A DNA stretch of 64,000 nucleotides from Paenibacillus_E qinlingensis_A. GTDB lineage: Bacteria > Bacillota > Bacilli > Paenibacillales > NBRC-103111. Below, piece by piece: positions 9,210-17,920 of the stretch. A model generated the notes under the pieces. The model ran no database searches. It had not been told where the DNA came from and was given only the letters and a program-made list of their open reading frames with translations. The stretch spans positions 62,001 through 126,000 of the forward strand of contig NZ_JAVDSB010000002.1 in assembly GCF_031455095.1 (NCBI RefSeq), given 5' to 3'. Both the position numbers and the translations under genes were made by a program. Each line of letters opens with the position of its first letter. Position 1 is the first letter of the stretch.

Positions 9210-10037
9210 TTAGTTCGAATTCCGATATTGTTTAGGTGATACACCCTTTACACGTTTGAACATTTTGGAGAAAATCAGTTGATCCTGGTAGCCGACTGAG
9301 TTGGCAATTTCTCCAATGGCATAGTTGCTCTTCTCCAGCAAATCACTTGCTTTATTCATTCGATATTGCAGGAGATATTGTTGGGGAGGCAGCCCTGTCG
9401 CTTCTTTGAAAATAGCCGAAAAATATTTACGATCCAGCTTAAGCAGCGCTGCAATCCCTTCAATTGAAATGGGTTCATTGTAGTGAGCATGGATGAATTC
9501 CATACTTTGAATGATATAACTATCCCATTTGGTAGGCAGTACATCACTACTTGAGGAGGCAGGAGCCACATCAAGTAGCGCCGTCATAAACGAAAATAAG
9601 GTCGCTTTGATGTGTAAATCGGCACTGTTTGAATAGGTATTCGCCTCTGTTAATTGTTCGTACATCGTCGGCATGACTTTCCGATCCATCGGAAAAATAG
9701 CATTTTCCGGCGATAATCGTGTACGCGATACGATTGATTCCACCTGCGCCCCTTGAAAGCCAATCCACGAATACGTCCATGGCTCGATTTGATCCGCTTC
9801 ATAGTAGCTAATCACATGAGGAAAAATAAGAAATCCTTGACCCGGATTAAGTTGATGCGTCACATTTCCAATACGAACAATTCCTTTCCCTTTATGGATA
9901 AGGTGAATCTTGTACATATCACGGACACCAGGCCCAACAGCATGGCCAGGCTTACAATCCTCTTTGCCCCAATGCAGCAAATGTAAATCCGGATCCTTGC
10001 GAAATAAACGTTCCTGATTGTAATGAAAGATGGCCAT
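9210..10037 (-). CDS. AraC-family transcriptional regulator
   Basis: Sugar-responsive regulator: N-terminal cupin-like AraC ligand domain (PGVRDMYKIHLIHKGKGIVRIGNVTHQLNPGQGFLIFP) and C-terminal AraC HTH pair (about residues 175-274; KYFSAIFKEATGLPPQQYLLQYRM, then GYQDQLIFSKMFKRVKGVSPKQYR). The frame is open to an ATG at 10070, but that ATG overlaps a TATAAT -10 box on this strand (plus-strand 10069-10074) and lies upstream of a strong AGGAGGAGGGAG, so the ATG at 10037 is the start and the leader is only about 25 nt. Neighbours: convergent with the aldo/keto reductase gene. Confidence 0.92.
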   Translation of the reverse strand: MAIFHYNQERLFRKDPDLHLLHWGKEDCKPGHAVGPGVRDMYKIHLIHKGKGIVRIGNVTHQLNPGQGFLIFPHVISYYEADQIEPWTYSWIGFQGAQVESIVSRTRLSPENAIFPMDRKVMPTMYEQLTEANTYSNSADLHIKATLFSFMTALLDVAPASSSSDVLPTKWDSYIIQSMEFIHAHYNEPISIEGIAALLKLDRKYFSAIFKEATGLPPQQYLLQYRMNKASDLLEKSNYAIGEIANSVGYQDQLIFSKMFKRVKGVSPKQYRNSN

Positions 10038-10068
10038 ACGGAACTCCCTCCTCCTCTTTTGCACAGAC

Positions 10069-10074
10069 ATTATA
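10069..10074 (-). promoter_or_regulatory. -10 box for the AraC gene
   Basis: Perfect TATAAT on the minus strand, about 13 bases upstream of the ribosome binding site at 10043-10056. No good -35 hexamer is present at 17 bases, which would suit an activator-dependent promoter. Confidence 0.5.
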
Positions 10075-10153
10075 CCATAAACAAGACATCAATCTACCTT
10101 GGCACCATGTGAAAGTGAAAATAAGACCGTTTGCTCAAAAGAGCCTAGCAAAT

Positions 10154-10187
10154 AAGGAGCCACGCTGCTGTAAGCTGCGGGCTCCTT
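10154..10187 (-). terminator. Terminator after the HelD-like gene
   Basis: AAGGAGCC pairs with GGCTCCTT around a GC-rich apical loop, about 30 bp beyond the helicase stop on the minus strand. The T-tract is short and interrupted. Confidence 0.6.
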
Positions 10188-10214
10188 GTTCTTCATCGTG
10201 CAATACTCGATTTA

Positions 10215-12641
10215 TTACTCTACTTCATATAGGAGAGGCTCCATCGCTTGGATAAATGGCGTCCACTCCTCTGTCGCGTAGAGGACAAGCCGGTGCATCG
10301 CACGCGTACATGCCGTATAGAAGAGCTTGCGTTCACTTTCTCTAGCGTAGGTTTGAGAAGAGGCATCATAGATCAGAACCGCGTCGAACTCGACTCCCTT
10401 CGCCAGATATGAAGGAATCACCATGGCTCCCTTCTCGAACGTGAGCGTCTCCTTCGTAATCAGCCGCAGCGCATCGGAGCCCTGCGATTGCAAGACGTCA
10501 TACGCCTGACGGCTCTCGTCTGCCGTTCTCGTAATAACGGCGATAGAGTCGTAGCCTTCCGCCCGAAGCGCCGCGATGTCGGCTATTATGCGTTCGGCCC
10601 TCTTCTCGCTGCTGATAACGTTGACGAGGCAGGGCTTTCGGCCACTCCTCTCAAAAGGCACAATCTCTTCGTTCGGCAATAACGCCTTCGTAAACGCCAC
10701 AATCTCGCGCGTGGAGCGATAGCTTCGGACAAGCCGAATGAGGTTAGTTTCGCCTTCTCCGTAAAGCTTGGTCAATGGCGAATCCAGCTCGTGCAGATTC
10801 GTCGCCTGCGGGAAGATCGCTTGACTGAAATCTCCTAGCACCGTCATGCGAGCGCGAGGAAAAAGCATCTTGAGGAAGTAAAATTGGAACGGCGAGTAAT
10901 CCTGACCTTCATCCACGAATAAATGACGTACTTCTGTGTTCGTCCGATTGCCTTCGACGAGCTCCTTCAAGAACAGGAAGGGAGCCGCATCCTCGTAAAA
11001 CAACTCAGACTGACTCAACTTCTCCTTTGTTTGCTTGCTTATTTCCTGCCAATGCATAGGCATATCCATCTCGTTCGTCATTTCCTGATAGGCAGCCGCG
11101 TCACCGAACAGACGAGCATACAGGCCGATCATATCGATGAACTTTAGCCGTTTCACCTGCTGCCTTAGTGGTTTAAACCATGCTTTCACGATCATCTGTC
11201 GCAGCAGCTCTTCTTCCTGCATGGCATAATCAAAGTCAAAGTCTTCGGCTTCACCCAGCCCTTCTTCCGCATCACCATAAATACCCACATATTCTTCGTT
11301 AAAATGAATGACAGTTCCCTCTTGCTTATGTCTCCGTACTAGCTCCTTGTAGGCTTCTGCGTATTGTTCGTTGTCGAGATAGTTGAGTTCATCTTGAATC
11401 CATTGCGCCCTCCGCTCCTTACGTTCAAGTACGGATAGTTTTTTCAGCAGCCATTCCTGCAAAAGAGCGACCCGATTAGCTAGACGAATTGAGCTGTCGT
11501 AGCTGTAAAATTGGGCTTCCATCTGCTCCGTGGATACCAACTCGCCATCTCGAAAAGGGATGCTTTGGAATAACATTCCTTCTTTACGCAACCACAGCCC
11601 ATACTGCTGAAGCGCCTTTAAATAAGATTTTGATGCTTTGTAATGAATGCCGCTCAGCCGTGCTTCATAGCCATATGAGTTCGTCCCTGACAGGACATAT
11701 TCAATCTGGTCAAAAGGGTTCTCGAGTTGGAACGTGGAGGCTAGCCAGTAGGCCAGATATTCCTGCATCGTCGTTTGCTGCAGGTTCTCCTCACCGAGCT
11801 CTGGCAGAACCGTAGATACATAACTATTAAACATCGGATTTGGTGAAAAGAGCACAATTTGATCCGCTTTTAGTTTATCGCGGTGCTTATATAGCAGGTA
11901 GGCTGCCCGTTGCAATGCCGCGGAAGTTTTTCCGCTGCCTGCTGCTCCCTGCACGATGAGCATAGCACTTGTATCATCCCGAATAACCGCATTTTGCTCT
12001 CTTTGGATGGTCGCTACAATGCTCTTCATTTGTGTATCTGCGCCTTTGCCAAGCACCTGCTGAAGCAATTCATCGCCAATCGTTACACTGGTGTCGAATA
12101 CCGTGTGAAGTTGACCGCCGCTAATCTGGTATTGACGCTTCAACCTCATGTCCCCTGTTACTCGGCCTCCTGGCGTATCATAAATCGCCGCTCCTGGCGA
12201 GAAGTCATAATACATGCTTGCGATAGGCGTTCGCCAGTCGTAAACAAGAAAGTCTATCCCGTCTCGATCAACGAAGGATGACACACCGATATAAATGTGC
12301 TCGCTGAGGCTGCTTCCTTCCTCTTGAAAATCGATGCGCCCGAAATAAGGAGACGTTAGCAGCCGCTTCATACTTTTCAACCGCTGCATCCGTTGTCTGT
12401 GACTGCGCTCCCGTTCAGACAATAGAGCTTCTTGCTGTTTCATGCTGTAAAATGTTTCTTCGAAATCTTCGGCGTTGCTTGTATTAATCGTTACTTCCTC
12501 CCAGAAGCGCTTGCGAATGTCCGTCACCTGATCGCGCAACCCGGATACCTCCGGTTCCAATTCAGCAATAGTTCCTCGCAATTTGTCCATAACCGTAGTT
12601 AACCGCTCTTGTTCTTGCTGCCAATCTTTCGCATTTATCAT
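10215..12641 (-). CDS. helD: HelD-like RNA polymerase-recycling helicase (UvrD/Rep superfamily 1)
   Basis: Superfamily 1 ATPase of 808 residues. An N-terminal charged coiled-coil arm (residues about 1-95) is followed by the HelD-type segment GVSSFVDRDGIDFLVYDWRTPIASMYYDF. Walker A is GAAGSGKTS (about 232-240), the DExQ box is FVDEGQDYSPFQF, and motif IV-like LVRSYRST and a C-terminal TACTRAMHRL follow. HelD proteins free stalled RNA polymerase from DNA and sigma factors in Gram-positive bacteria. ATG 12641 is preferred to the GTG at 12653, which sits immediately after AAGGAGA; spacing to the ATG is long (12). Single gene with a terminator behind it. Full length with no missing motif. Confidence 0.9.
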   Translation of the reverse strand: MINAKDWQQEQERLTTVMDKLRGTIAELEPEVSGLRDQVTDIRKRFWEEVTINTSNAEDFEETFYSMKQQEALLSERERSHRQRMQRLKSMKRLLTSPYFGRIDFQEEGSSLSEHIYIGVSSFVDRDGIDFLVYDWRTPIASMYYDFSPGAAIYDTPGGRVTGDMRLKRQYQISGGQLHTVFDTSVTIGDELLQQVLGKGADTQMKSIVATIQREQNAVIRDDTSAMLIVQGAAGSGKTSAALQRAAYLLYKHRDKLKADQIVLFSPNPMFNSYVSTVLPELGEENLQQTTMQEYLAYWLASTFQLENPFDQIEYVLSGTNSYGYEARLSGIHYKASKSYLKALQQYGLWLRKEGMLFQSIPFRDGELVSTEQMEAQFYSYDSSIRLANRVALLQEWLLKKLSVLERKERRAQWIQDELNYLDNEQYAEAYKELVRRHKQEGTVIHFNEEYVGIYGDAEEGLGEAEDFDFDYAMQEEELLRQMIVKAWFKPLRQQVKRLKFIDMIGLYARLFGDAAAYQEMTNEMDMPMHWQEISKQTKEKLSQSELFYEDAAPFLFLKELVEGNRTNTEVRHLFVDEGQDYSPFQFYFLKMLFPRARMTVLGDFSQAIFPQATNLHELDSPLTKLYGEGETNLIRLVRSYRSTREIVAFTKALLPNEEIVPFERSGRKPCLVNVISSEKRAERIIADIAALRAEGYDSIAVITRTADESRQAYDVLQSQGSDALRLITKETLTFEKGAMVIPSYLAKGVEFDAVLIYDASSQTYARESERKLFYTACTRAMHRLVLYATEEWTPFIQAMEPLLYEVE

Positions 12642-12689
12642 CTTTAGGAACACTCTCCTTCGTGGTCTTATGAGAAAAACAAAAAATGT

Positions 12690-12719
12690 TTGACAAACGG
12701 TAAGTCATCATGCTAAAAT
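12690..12719 (+). promoter_or_regulatory. Sigma-A-like promoter with no gene downstream
   Basis: TTGACA at 12690-12695, an 18-bp spacer, then TAAAAT at 12714-12719 with an extended TG one base before it. It points right into the 12.7-12.86 kb gap where no plus-strand gene exists, only a strong terminator. Confidence 0.5.
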
Positions 12720-12726
12720 TGAATTA

Positions 12727-12866
12727 TAGATAAAATGCATTAACTTTATATTTTTTACTCATAAAAACAGAAATGACTTTTCGATTTTAACATAGATCTC
12801 ACTCGCATGTAAATGATTAATTCAAAAAGAAGAACCGGCATTTTTTGCCGGTTCTTCTTTTTGTTG
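12727..12866 (+). ncRNA. Candidate small RNA between the helD-like gene and a membrane-protein gene
   Basis: A good sigma-A-like promoter (12690-12719) and a perfect hairpin terminator (12824-12862 plus T-rich tail) bracket about 140 nt with no credible reading frame (longest ATG frame is five codons). This is an inference from layout only. The transcript would read towards, and stop just short of, the end of the opposite-strand gene at 12880. Confidence 0.35.
12824..12862. terminator. Perfect bidirectional hairpin terminator
   Basis: Seventeen paired bases (AAAAAGAAGAACCGGCA with its exact complement) around a 5-base T loop. A- and T-rich flanks let it work on both strands. On the minus strand it ends the membrane-protein gene; on the plus strand it would end the candidate small RNA. 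Confidence 0.92.
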
Positions 12867-12879
12867 CCTTATGATTCCT

Positions 12880-14127
12880 CTACTTAACAAGGATAGGAAA
12901 CGTAAACGCTACAACTGCCGCCCACACCCCATACACGGGCAAATACTTCGTAACGGCATCTTGGATCGCTGTAGGACCTGTTTGATTTCGTAGAAACCGT
13001 AGATAAGATAGCATGATCCAAATGAGATTAGCCCAGATTAGCAGGTTCACACCAAGAACAGCAAGTCTGTTCGGTGAAATCCCGTAAGAGGAAAGCCTGA
13101 ACACGATCGCGGATAGGGCTACACTATCAACGATGAGCGCAAGAACAATGAGGCCTAAGTTGATATAATCAGACAGGTTCTTCCTCTCTTCTGTTCCGCT
13201 TTCAGTTATGGAAAAAATGGTGACAGCCAAAACACTAAGAAGCACGCCATTGAAGGAGAGCAGAAAATCGCGGTCCATGAAAGGATTTTTCCCGACCCAG
13301 ATAACCGTGATCAGATACACCAATAGGGTTGCCAATACGAGTGGACTAAAAATTTTCGCTATATAAGGTGCAATATTTTTAGCAATTCTAAGATTCCGTG
13401 CTACGAGATAAGTACCAACAATGGAGAGCGCGGCTGCACCAAATAATACGACATTTTTGAAATAGAAATCGCCAATATCCATACCAACAAAACGAAATAG
13501 CTGCATTGTTAGTCCTGTTAAAAGCATGCCGCTAATGGCCATGATCGCATAGAGTATCCCGAATTCCCCATTAAACTTCAGATAAGCTAACCTAGTACTC
13601 CCTTTCCGATAGTCATTTCCTGTAAAAGCTAGCCCCACAACTACCCATAAGAAAATGGGAAGATGAATATAAGCCAAGATCATACTGTCCGTTTGCTCGA
13701 GTGGCAGTATATTCAGATAGACACAAGAGATTAGGAATAATGCGCCAAGCGTGTAGAGCACATTTCGGTTAGGACGATTATTCGTTACAAAATAGATCGC
13801 CATGATGGGCAGAATACCAAATGCCAAGTTAATTGGGGCAATCGTTTCTTGTTCCACAAATTGAAAAATAATCCTTGTGAATAACCCTGCCAATATAGCT
13901 AAGATCCCCATGAAGATAAAATTTTTCTGAAACAGGGGCGCTTTTTCTGTATGTACGCTCTCCTTGAAATGCAATCTTTCGTGCCAAACGGCAAGCACCT
14001 CCGAATGAGGGTTGTGTTGCCATGCGGCTGTGAAAGACTGTTTAAAAGCATCGGGATCCTGTCTAAACATTCTCTCTAGCTCGTGGGGATTCGTCATATG
14101 TTCGATAATCCGATTGTTGATGTCCAC
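12880..14127 (-). CDS. Polytopic membrane protein of unknown function
   Basis: 415 residues. A charged cytosolic N-terminal segment (about 1-65; MDINNRIIEHMTNPHELERMF, with HNPHSEVLAVWHERLHF) is followed by about ten to eleven hydrophobic helices up to the C-terminus. The N-terminal arrangement resembles membrane proteins of the DUF4153 kind, but I do not recognise it with certainty. It starts at GTG 14127 with GGGAGG 7 bases before it. Monocistronic: a perfect terminator follows and a palindromic motif (14214-14235) precedes it, so it is probably repressed or induced by a dedicated regulator not encoded next door. No catalytic or transport motif was seen. Confidence 0.8.
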   Translation of the reverse strand: MDINNRIIEHMTNPHELERMFRQDPDAFKQSFTAAWQHNPHSEVLAVWHERLHFKESVHTEKAPLFQKNFIFMGILAILAGLFTRIIFQFVEQETIAPINLAFGILPIMAIYFVTNNRPNRNVLYTLGALFLISCVYLNILPLEQTDSMILAYIHLPIFLWVVVGLAFTGNDYRKGSTRLAYLKFNGEFGILYAIMAISGMLLTGLTMQLFRFVGMDIGDFYFKNVVLFGAAALSIVGTYLVARNLRIAKNIAPYIAKIFSPLVLATLLVYLITVIWVGKNPFMDRDFLLSFNGVLLSVLAVTIFSITESGTEERKNLSDYINLGLIVLALIVDSVALSAIVFRLSSYGISPNRLAVLGVNLLIWANLIWIMLSYLRFLRNQTGPTAIQDAVTKYLPVYGVWAAVVAFTFPILVK

Positions 14128-14213
14128 GGTTATACCTCCCTCTCATCTTTGTCACTTTCGTCAATTTGATATTAACTCACAATTTATCGTTTTGCAATAT
14201 ATAATTACCGAAT

Positions 14214-14235
14214 ATAACGATATAATTGTCGTTAT
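14214..14235. promoter_or_regulatory. Candidate operator, inverted repeat ATAACGA-N8-TCGTTAT
   Basis: Perfect 7-bp half sites separated by 8 bases, about 85 bp upstream of the membrane-protein GTG and within an AT-rich promoter-like stretch. A further TATCGTT at 14185 repeats the half site. Which protein binds is unknown. Confidence 0.45.
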
Positions 14236-14237
14236 GT

Positions 14238-14272
14238 AGAAAAGGCAGCCAACCCACTGGGTCAACTGCCTT
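14238..14272 (-). terminator. Terminator after the DinB-fold gene
   Basis: AAGGCAG pairs with CTGCCTT, with inner AACCCA/TGGGT pairing, and is followed on the minus strand by TTTTCT. Confidence 0.75.
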
Positions 14273-14281
14273 CTGATGTAA

Positions 14282-14809
14282 TTATCCTAGTGTTCGTTTC
14301 TTAATCAAGCTGATCTGTCCTCTATGGTTGATTTCATCTTCCATGACGTGGAACCACATAAAATAATGATTAGCTTGCTTTTTATACCAAAACTCTTCTT
14401 CTTGATATAACCACTCATCATCAACGGTCTTAAACAACTCAAACGTACGATTCCTGATTTCATTTAAGGTATTTACATAATAATCGATCGCATTCCCTTT
14501 AATCTTTTCACGACCTTCATCACCTAGATTGATCGCGGCTCCCCAGATGAGCATCTCTTCTTCATTCAAATCTCGCTTTTCAAACGTTTCAACTTGATAG
14601 GCGTATTCGACCGCTGCACAATGTGATAATAAGGCACCGATGGAATTGCTTTTCGCGTCTAACAAGAAATCCAGTTGCTGCACAGTTAAATTTTTCGTCA
14701 TTTCTAAGGTGACATATCTGGCATAGTTCATCATCGATAGTAACCGACTAACTTGGGGTGTATAACCTGGTATATCCGTAATGAGATAAATATTGTTCAT
14801 GTTGATCAT
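14282..14809 (-). CDS. DinB-fold metal-binding protein (DUF664-like)
   Basis: A 175-residue four-helix-bundle protein of the DinB/YfiT superfamily. The expected metal ligands are seen as one His in GALLSHCAAVEYAY and two in the C-terminal WFHVMEDEINHRGQI. Family members bind a divalent metal and many act as thiol-dependent transferases; the actual reaction here cannot be told. Start at ATG 14809 because GGAGGA lies 5 bases before it; the upstream ATG at 14824 includes that site. It follows the 621-residue membrane protein gene by 85 bp in the same direction. Confidence 0.85.
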   Translation of the reverse strand: MINMNNIYLITDIPGYTPQVSRLLSMMNYARYVTLEMTKNLTVQQLDFLLDAKSNSIGALLSHCAAVEYAYQVETFEKRDLNEEEMLIWGAAINLGDEGREKIKGNAIDYYVNTLNEIRNRTFELFKTVDDEWLYQEEEFWYKKQANHYFMWFHVMEDEINHRGQISLIKKRTLG

Positions 14810-14894
14810 ATTTTCCTCCGGCATGGTAGTTGTTCAGAACGGCCGTAACGCCCGACTTTTAGTAATTCGCGAAAGAACTCTACGTTCCTGCTCT

Positions 14895-16760
14895 CTAACT
14901 TCCTTCCTCGAAAACTTGAATAGACAGTAATTTCCCATCTGCTATATTTTCCTCAAACGTTATTGGCACTATGCTGTTTGGAAAAGGCACTTCTAACCGC
15001 TGCGCACGAATTTTTTCATTGCTTTGCTCCGAAAGCTTCTTACTTTCATAACCACCCTGAATGCCAGCTTTAGACAGCAGTTCCAGGGACTTCTGGACAT
15101 CGGCACCTTGATATCGGTTACGCAAGTTGTCGGTCCAAGTCTCGTCATTCCAATCTGGTGCTTTCACGATAATGCCAGATCTCCGCATCGTACCTAGCAC
15201 CATGTTGACCATGTGACCGTCACCTTCCTGCAGCGCACAAGCTAGCATAAGGTAAGCGCGGTTCATCGTACCTATAATATTAAACTCATTTTTAGCCGCC
15301 AACAATTCGAATAGATTCTCTACTCGCTGATCTGCCGTTAACCAATAGGCATGAAAATCCATCGGATTTACTTGACTTGTTGCCGGGATCAAATACTTCC
15401 CATCCTTCGATACACGGAACACCTTGGAGACATCAAATCGCGTCGGGTATTGCAAGACAAACACATGCTTTCCGTTTTCACTTACCATGATTTGTACGGA
15501 CAATGGATCCCGAGGCCGCGCCTCACCTGGAAGGATCGTGGAAAAACCATGTAAACTAGAATAGTAGTTGCTGCCGTCAGCGGCGGTCTCCCTAACAAGG
15601 CGATACATCAAACGACTCTTCTTAACAACCGACTGAGCAGTTTCATACACCGAGTTTCCATTCTTGATACGGACTTCCTCATTGATTTGCCACGTGATGT
15701 CGGCTATCCCTCGCAGTTCATCAGGCTTCGATTTCGATAAATCCGGCAGTTTTATTTCCATATGGTAACCGTTGTTCTGCCATTCATAAGCAGTATATTG
15801 TTGCTGGGATGCGTGGAAGACATCTGAGAAGGTATTGGAATAAGCAACGCCTTCGAGCCGCTCTTTACTCCCCCAATCAAACGCACTTAAGTGCTTGCCC
15901 ACAGCAGTGAGGCTACCTGTTGCAAGAAGCACTGGCACAAGCAGTACAACGAGAATGTTTACAATTCTACGTGTTCGGACCTCATCCGATAGCAGTTCTG
16001 AAGCCGGTCGGCGGTCTAGACTCAGTTTGACAGAGAGGTGACTCATAAACGAACCAATTAACCAGGTCCCTATGAATGAGTAAGCTATTAAGGGTACCAC
16101 AAATCCCCAAGGGGCAGCCCAAGTCTGCAAGGAGCTGATTACTAACGTGCACAGCATCGTAAACAACGCAAGCGGCAGCATGGAGGTAAAATAGCGCCTA
16201 AATAGCCGCGGAGCTTTCCCTATTGCCTCATGGAAAGGAATATCTTGAAGAACTATCAAATACGGTGTAAGTGAGTACAACATGATTGTAATTATCAAGA
16301 CGAGACCCAAAGGAAAGAAAACTGCAGCAAGGACGAGAGTCAACACGCTTATTACGCCTTGAAATAACGACCAAGCGATCATATCGCTGAAGTACCTGCA
16401 TCCACAAGCAAATAGCGGGACGACCTTACGGTTCAGAACCCATCCTTTCAAACCCCCAAGGTACATGCCTCGAACAAAACTTTGCAATCCCATGACAGCC
16501 AATGAAACCAGAATGGCTGTGATTCCCCATACGTTTGTCCCTGCCTGAAGATACGTATATGGGATTTTCAGGTCCTTAAGCGAAGGCATATATAACGGAA
16601 TCGTTGCGTTAAATCCGACGTTTCCCATAGCAGCCGTTGTCGATACCGTTGACGGAGAATAGGGAAACACGGAAAACCCCCAGTATAAGCCAAGACCAAC
16701 TAGTGCCGAGATCAGTACTTCAAACACCATCACCACAACAATCAAACGTGTGTAGGCCAT
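14895..16760 (-). CDS. Large membrane protein of unknown function
   Basis: 621 residues. About six to seven hydrophobic helices occupy roughly residues 1-290 (one N-terminal helix, a gap of about 55 residues, then four to five helices ending near VNILVVLLVPVLLATGSLTAVG). The C-terminal 320 residues are soluble, with beta-rich character around 320-470 (YHMEIKLPDLSKSKPDEL, HVFVLQYPTRFDVSKVF) and helical afterwards. PYLIVLQDIPFHEAIGKAPRLFRRYF recalls membrane proteins of the DUF975/glycerophosphoryl diester phosphodiesterase membrane-domain type; no catalytic motif is seen. AGAGGAGG lies 5 to 6 bases before the ATG. The topology implies an extracytoplasmic C-terminal domain. Probably co-transcribed with the DinB-fold gene. 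Confidence 0.75.
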   Translation of the reverse strand: MAYTRLIVVVMVFEVLISALVGLGLYWGFSVFPYSPSTVSTTAAMGNVGFNATIPLYMPSLKDLKIPYTYLQAGTNVWGITAILVSLAVMGLQSFVRGMYLGGLKGWVLNRKVVPLFACGCRYFSDMIAWSLFQGVISVLTLVLAAVFFPLGLVLIITIMLYSLTPYLIVLQDIPFHEAIGKAPRLFRRYFTSMLPLALFTMLCTLVISSLQTWAAPWGFVVPLIAYSFIGTWLIGSFMSHLSVKLSLDRRPASELLSDEVRTRRIVNILVVLLVPVLLATGSLTAVGKHLSAFDWGSKERLEGVAYSNTFSDVFHASQQQYTAYEWQNNGYHMEIKLPDLSKSKPDELRGIADITWQINEEVRIKNGNSVYETAQSVVKKSRLMYRLVRETAADGSNYYSSLHGFSTILPGEARPRDPLSVQIMVSENGKHVFVLQYPTRFDVSKVFRVSKDGKYLIPATSQVNPMDFHAYWLTADQRVENLFELLAAKNEFNIIGTMNRAYLMLACALQEGDGHMVNMVLGTMRRSGIIVKAPDWNDETWTDNLRNRYQGADVQKSLELLSKAGIQGGYESKKLSEQSNEKIRAQRLEVPFPNSIVPITFEENIADGKLLSIQVFEEGS

Positions 16761-16848
16761 CGTTACCTCCTCTTTGTATGATCAAAGCTGTGTACCGCTA
16801 ACCAAATCATATAGGAAATTAATGGGAAACCAAGTGCCAATTGACATA

Positions 16849-16875
16849 GAAAAGGCTGCCCTCCCTGGGCAGCCT
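16849..16875 (-). terminator. Terminator after the zincin gene
   Basis: AGGCTGCCC pairs with GGGCAGCCT, followed on the minus strand by TTTTCT. It lies 8 bp beyond the stop. Confidence 0.88.
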
Positions 16876-16882
16876 CTCCTAC

Positions 16883-17791
16883 TTAATGATGATGGTCATT
16901 ACATTTACATTTGCAATGCTTAAACGGATCGTGCGGAGGTTTGAACTTAGGATTAATCTTATCTGGACCAATTTCTTTAATCAGTTTGCTAATGGCTTTA
17001 TTGATCCTTCTCTCTCTCTCGGATTCTTCTGGAGGCTTAGGTCGGTCACAACACGGACAAGCAGGTACCTTCTGCAACGTATGATTCGGAGCATGACTGA
17101 TGCTTGCTGTTTGCCCGGATGCACTTAGACTTACGGTAGCCATTTGGATCGTTGAGTTCTCCAGCAGCATTCGGCTCTGAAGTGCAACTGTAGCCTGAGC
17201 TTCATTAATGAAAGGCGCGCTCGCTGGGACGAAACCGTTCATCAAGTTTTGCGGATTATTATTATGGTCATTCCCTGGGTTCGATGGATCATTGATTGTA
17301 AAGCTGTTGGAACTATTGCTTGTAAACCGCCCGAAAAGCGCGTGTCCAGCTTCATGCGCTAACAGATACGAATCGGCCGCATTGTCCGATAAGACTGTCT
17401 GTCCATAAACGCCATAGTTATTTGTGTTATTAAAATTTATGATCTGGGGTCCGCCATTTCCTACCGCACCAGAGCTCAAATTACCGCCGCTTACGTAAAC
17501 AACATAAAGCGCAGTCGCATTGTTGTTTACCGTTCTTGCTTGTAAAATTAGCGATTGCACCCTTTCATCATTCACACTCGAAACCGTATTCGATGGAATC
17601 GTTACATCTGAGATGTAATACTCATTCAAGGAAACAAAGTTTATATTACCACGAACGCCTGGGAAAAATCCGGTCCCCCATGCTTCAGTTGCACGACTAA
17701 GATCGCTTTGTACTCTAGCTCTGCGCATTTCAAACGTATCGCTAGATCTTGCCCCCCTAGTAAAAATGCTAACAACAGAAACAGTTGCCAT
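16883..17791 (-). CDS. Zincin metalloprotease-like protein with a Cys/His-rich tail
   Basis: 302 residues. The zinc motif is LLAHEAGHALFG (His146, Glu147, His150). About 25 residues later comes NDHNNNPQNLMNG, where His176 may be the third ligand and Met184 a Met-turn, as in metzincin-like proteases, but the gap between HExxH and the third ligand is longer than the metzincin HExxHxxGxxH. The C-terminus is unusual: CPCC at 245-248 in a Pro-rich segment, a charged helix (255-275), and a final HCKCKCNDHHH, giving about six Cys and four His that could bind metal. No signal peptide is evident. AGGAGG lies 9 bases before the ATG. Own promoter and terminator. Family and substrate not recognised. Confidence 0.75.
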   Translation of the reverse strand: MATVSVVSIFTRGARSSDTFEMRRARVQSDLSRATEAWGTGFFPGVRGNINFVSLNEYYISDVTIPSNTVSSVNDERVQSLILQARTVNNNATALYVVYVSGGNLSSGAVGNGGPQIINFNNTNNYGVYGQTVLSDNAADSYLLAHEAGHALFGRFTSNSSNSFTINDPSNPGNDHNNNPQNLMNGFVPASAPFINEAQATVALQSRMLLENSTIQMATVSLSASGQTASISHAPNHTLQKVPACPCCDRPKPPEESERERRINKAISKLIKEIGPDKINPKFKPPHDPFKHCKCKCNDHHH

Positions 17792-17920
17792 TATCTATCT
17801 CCTCCTAGTATCTAGTAGCTCTATCTACTATAGGAGATGCAAAACGATAGAAAATCGTGTGGACAAATTAAACGGGGGATTCGTTTATTTTTGCCCCTTA
17901 TTCTAGCAGTTGGCGAACCA

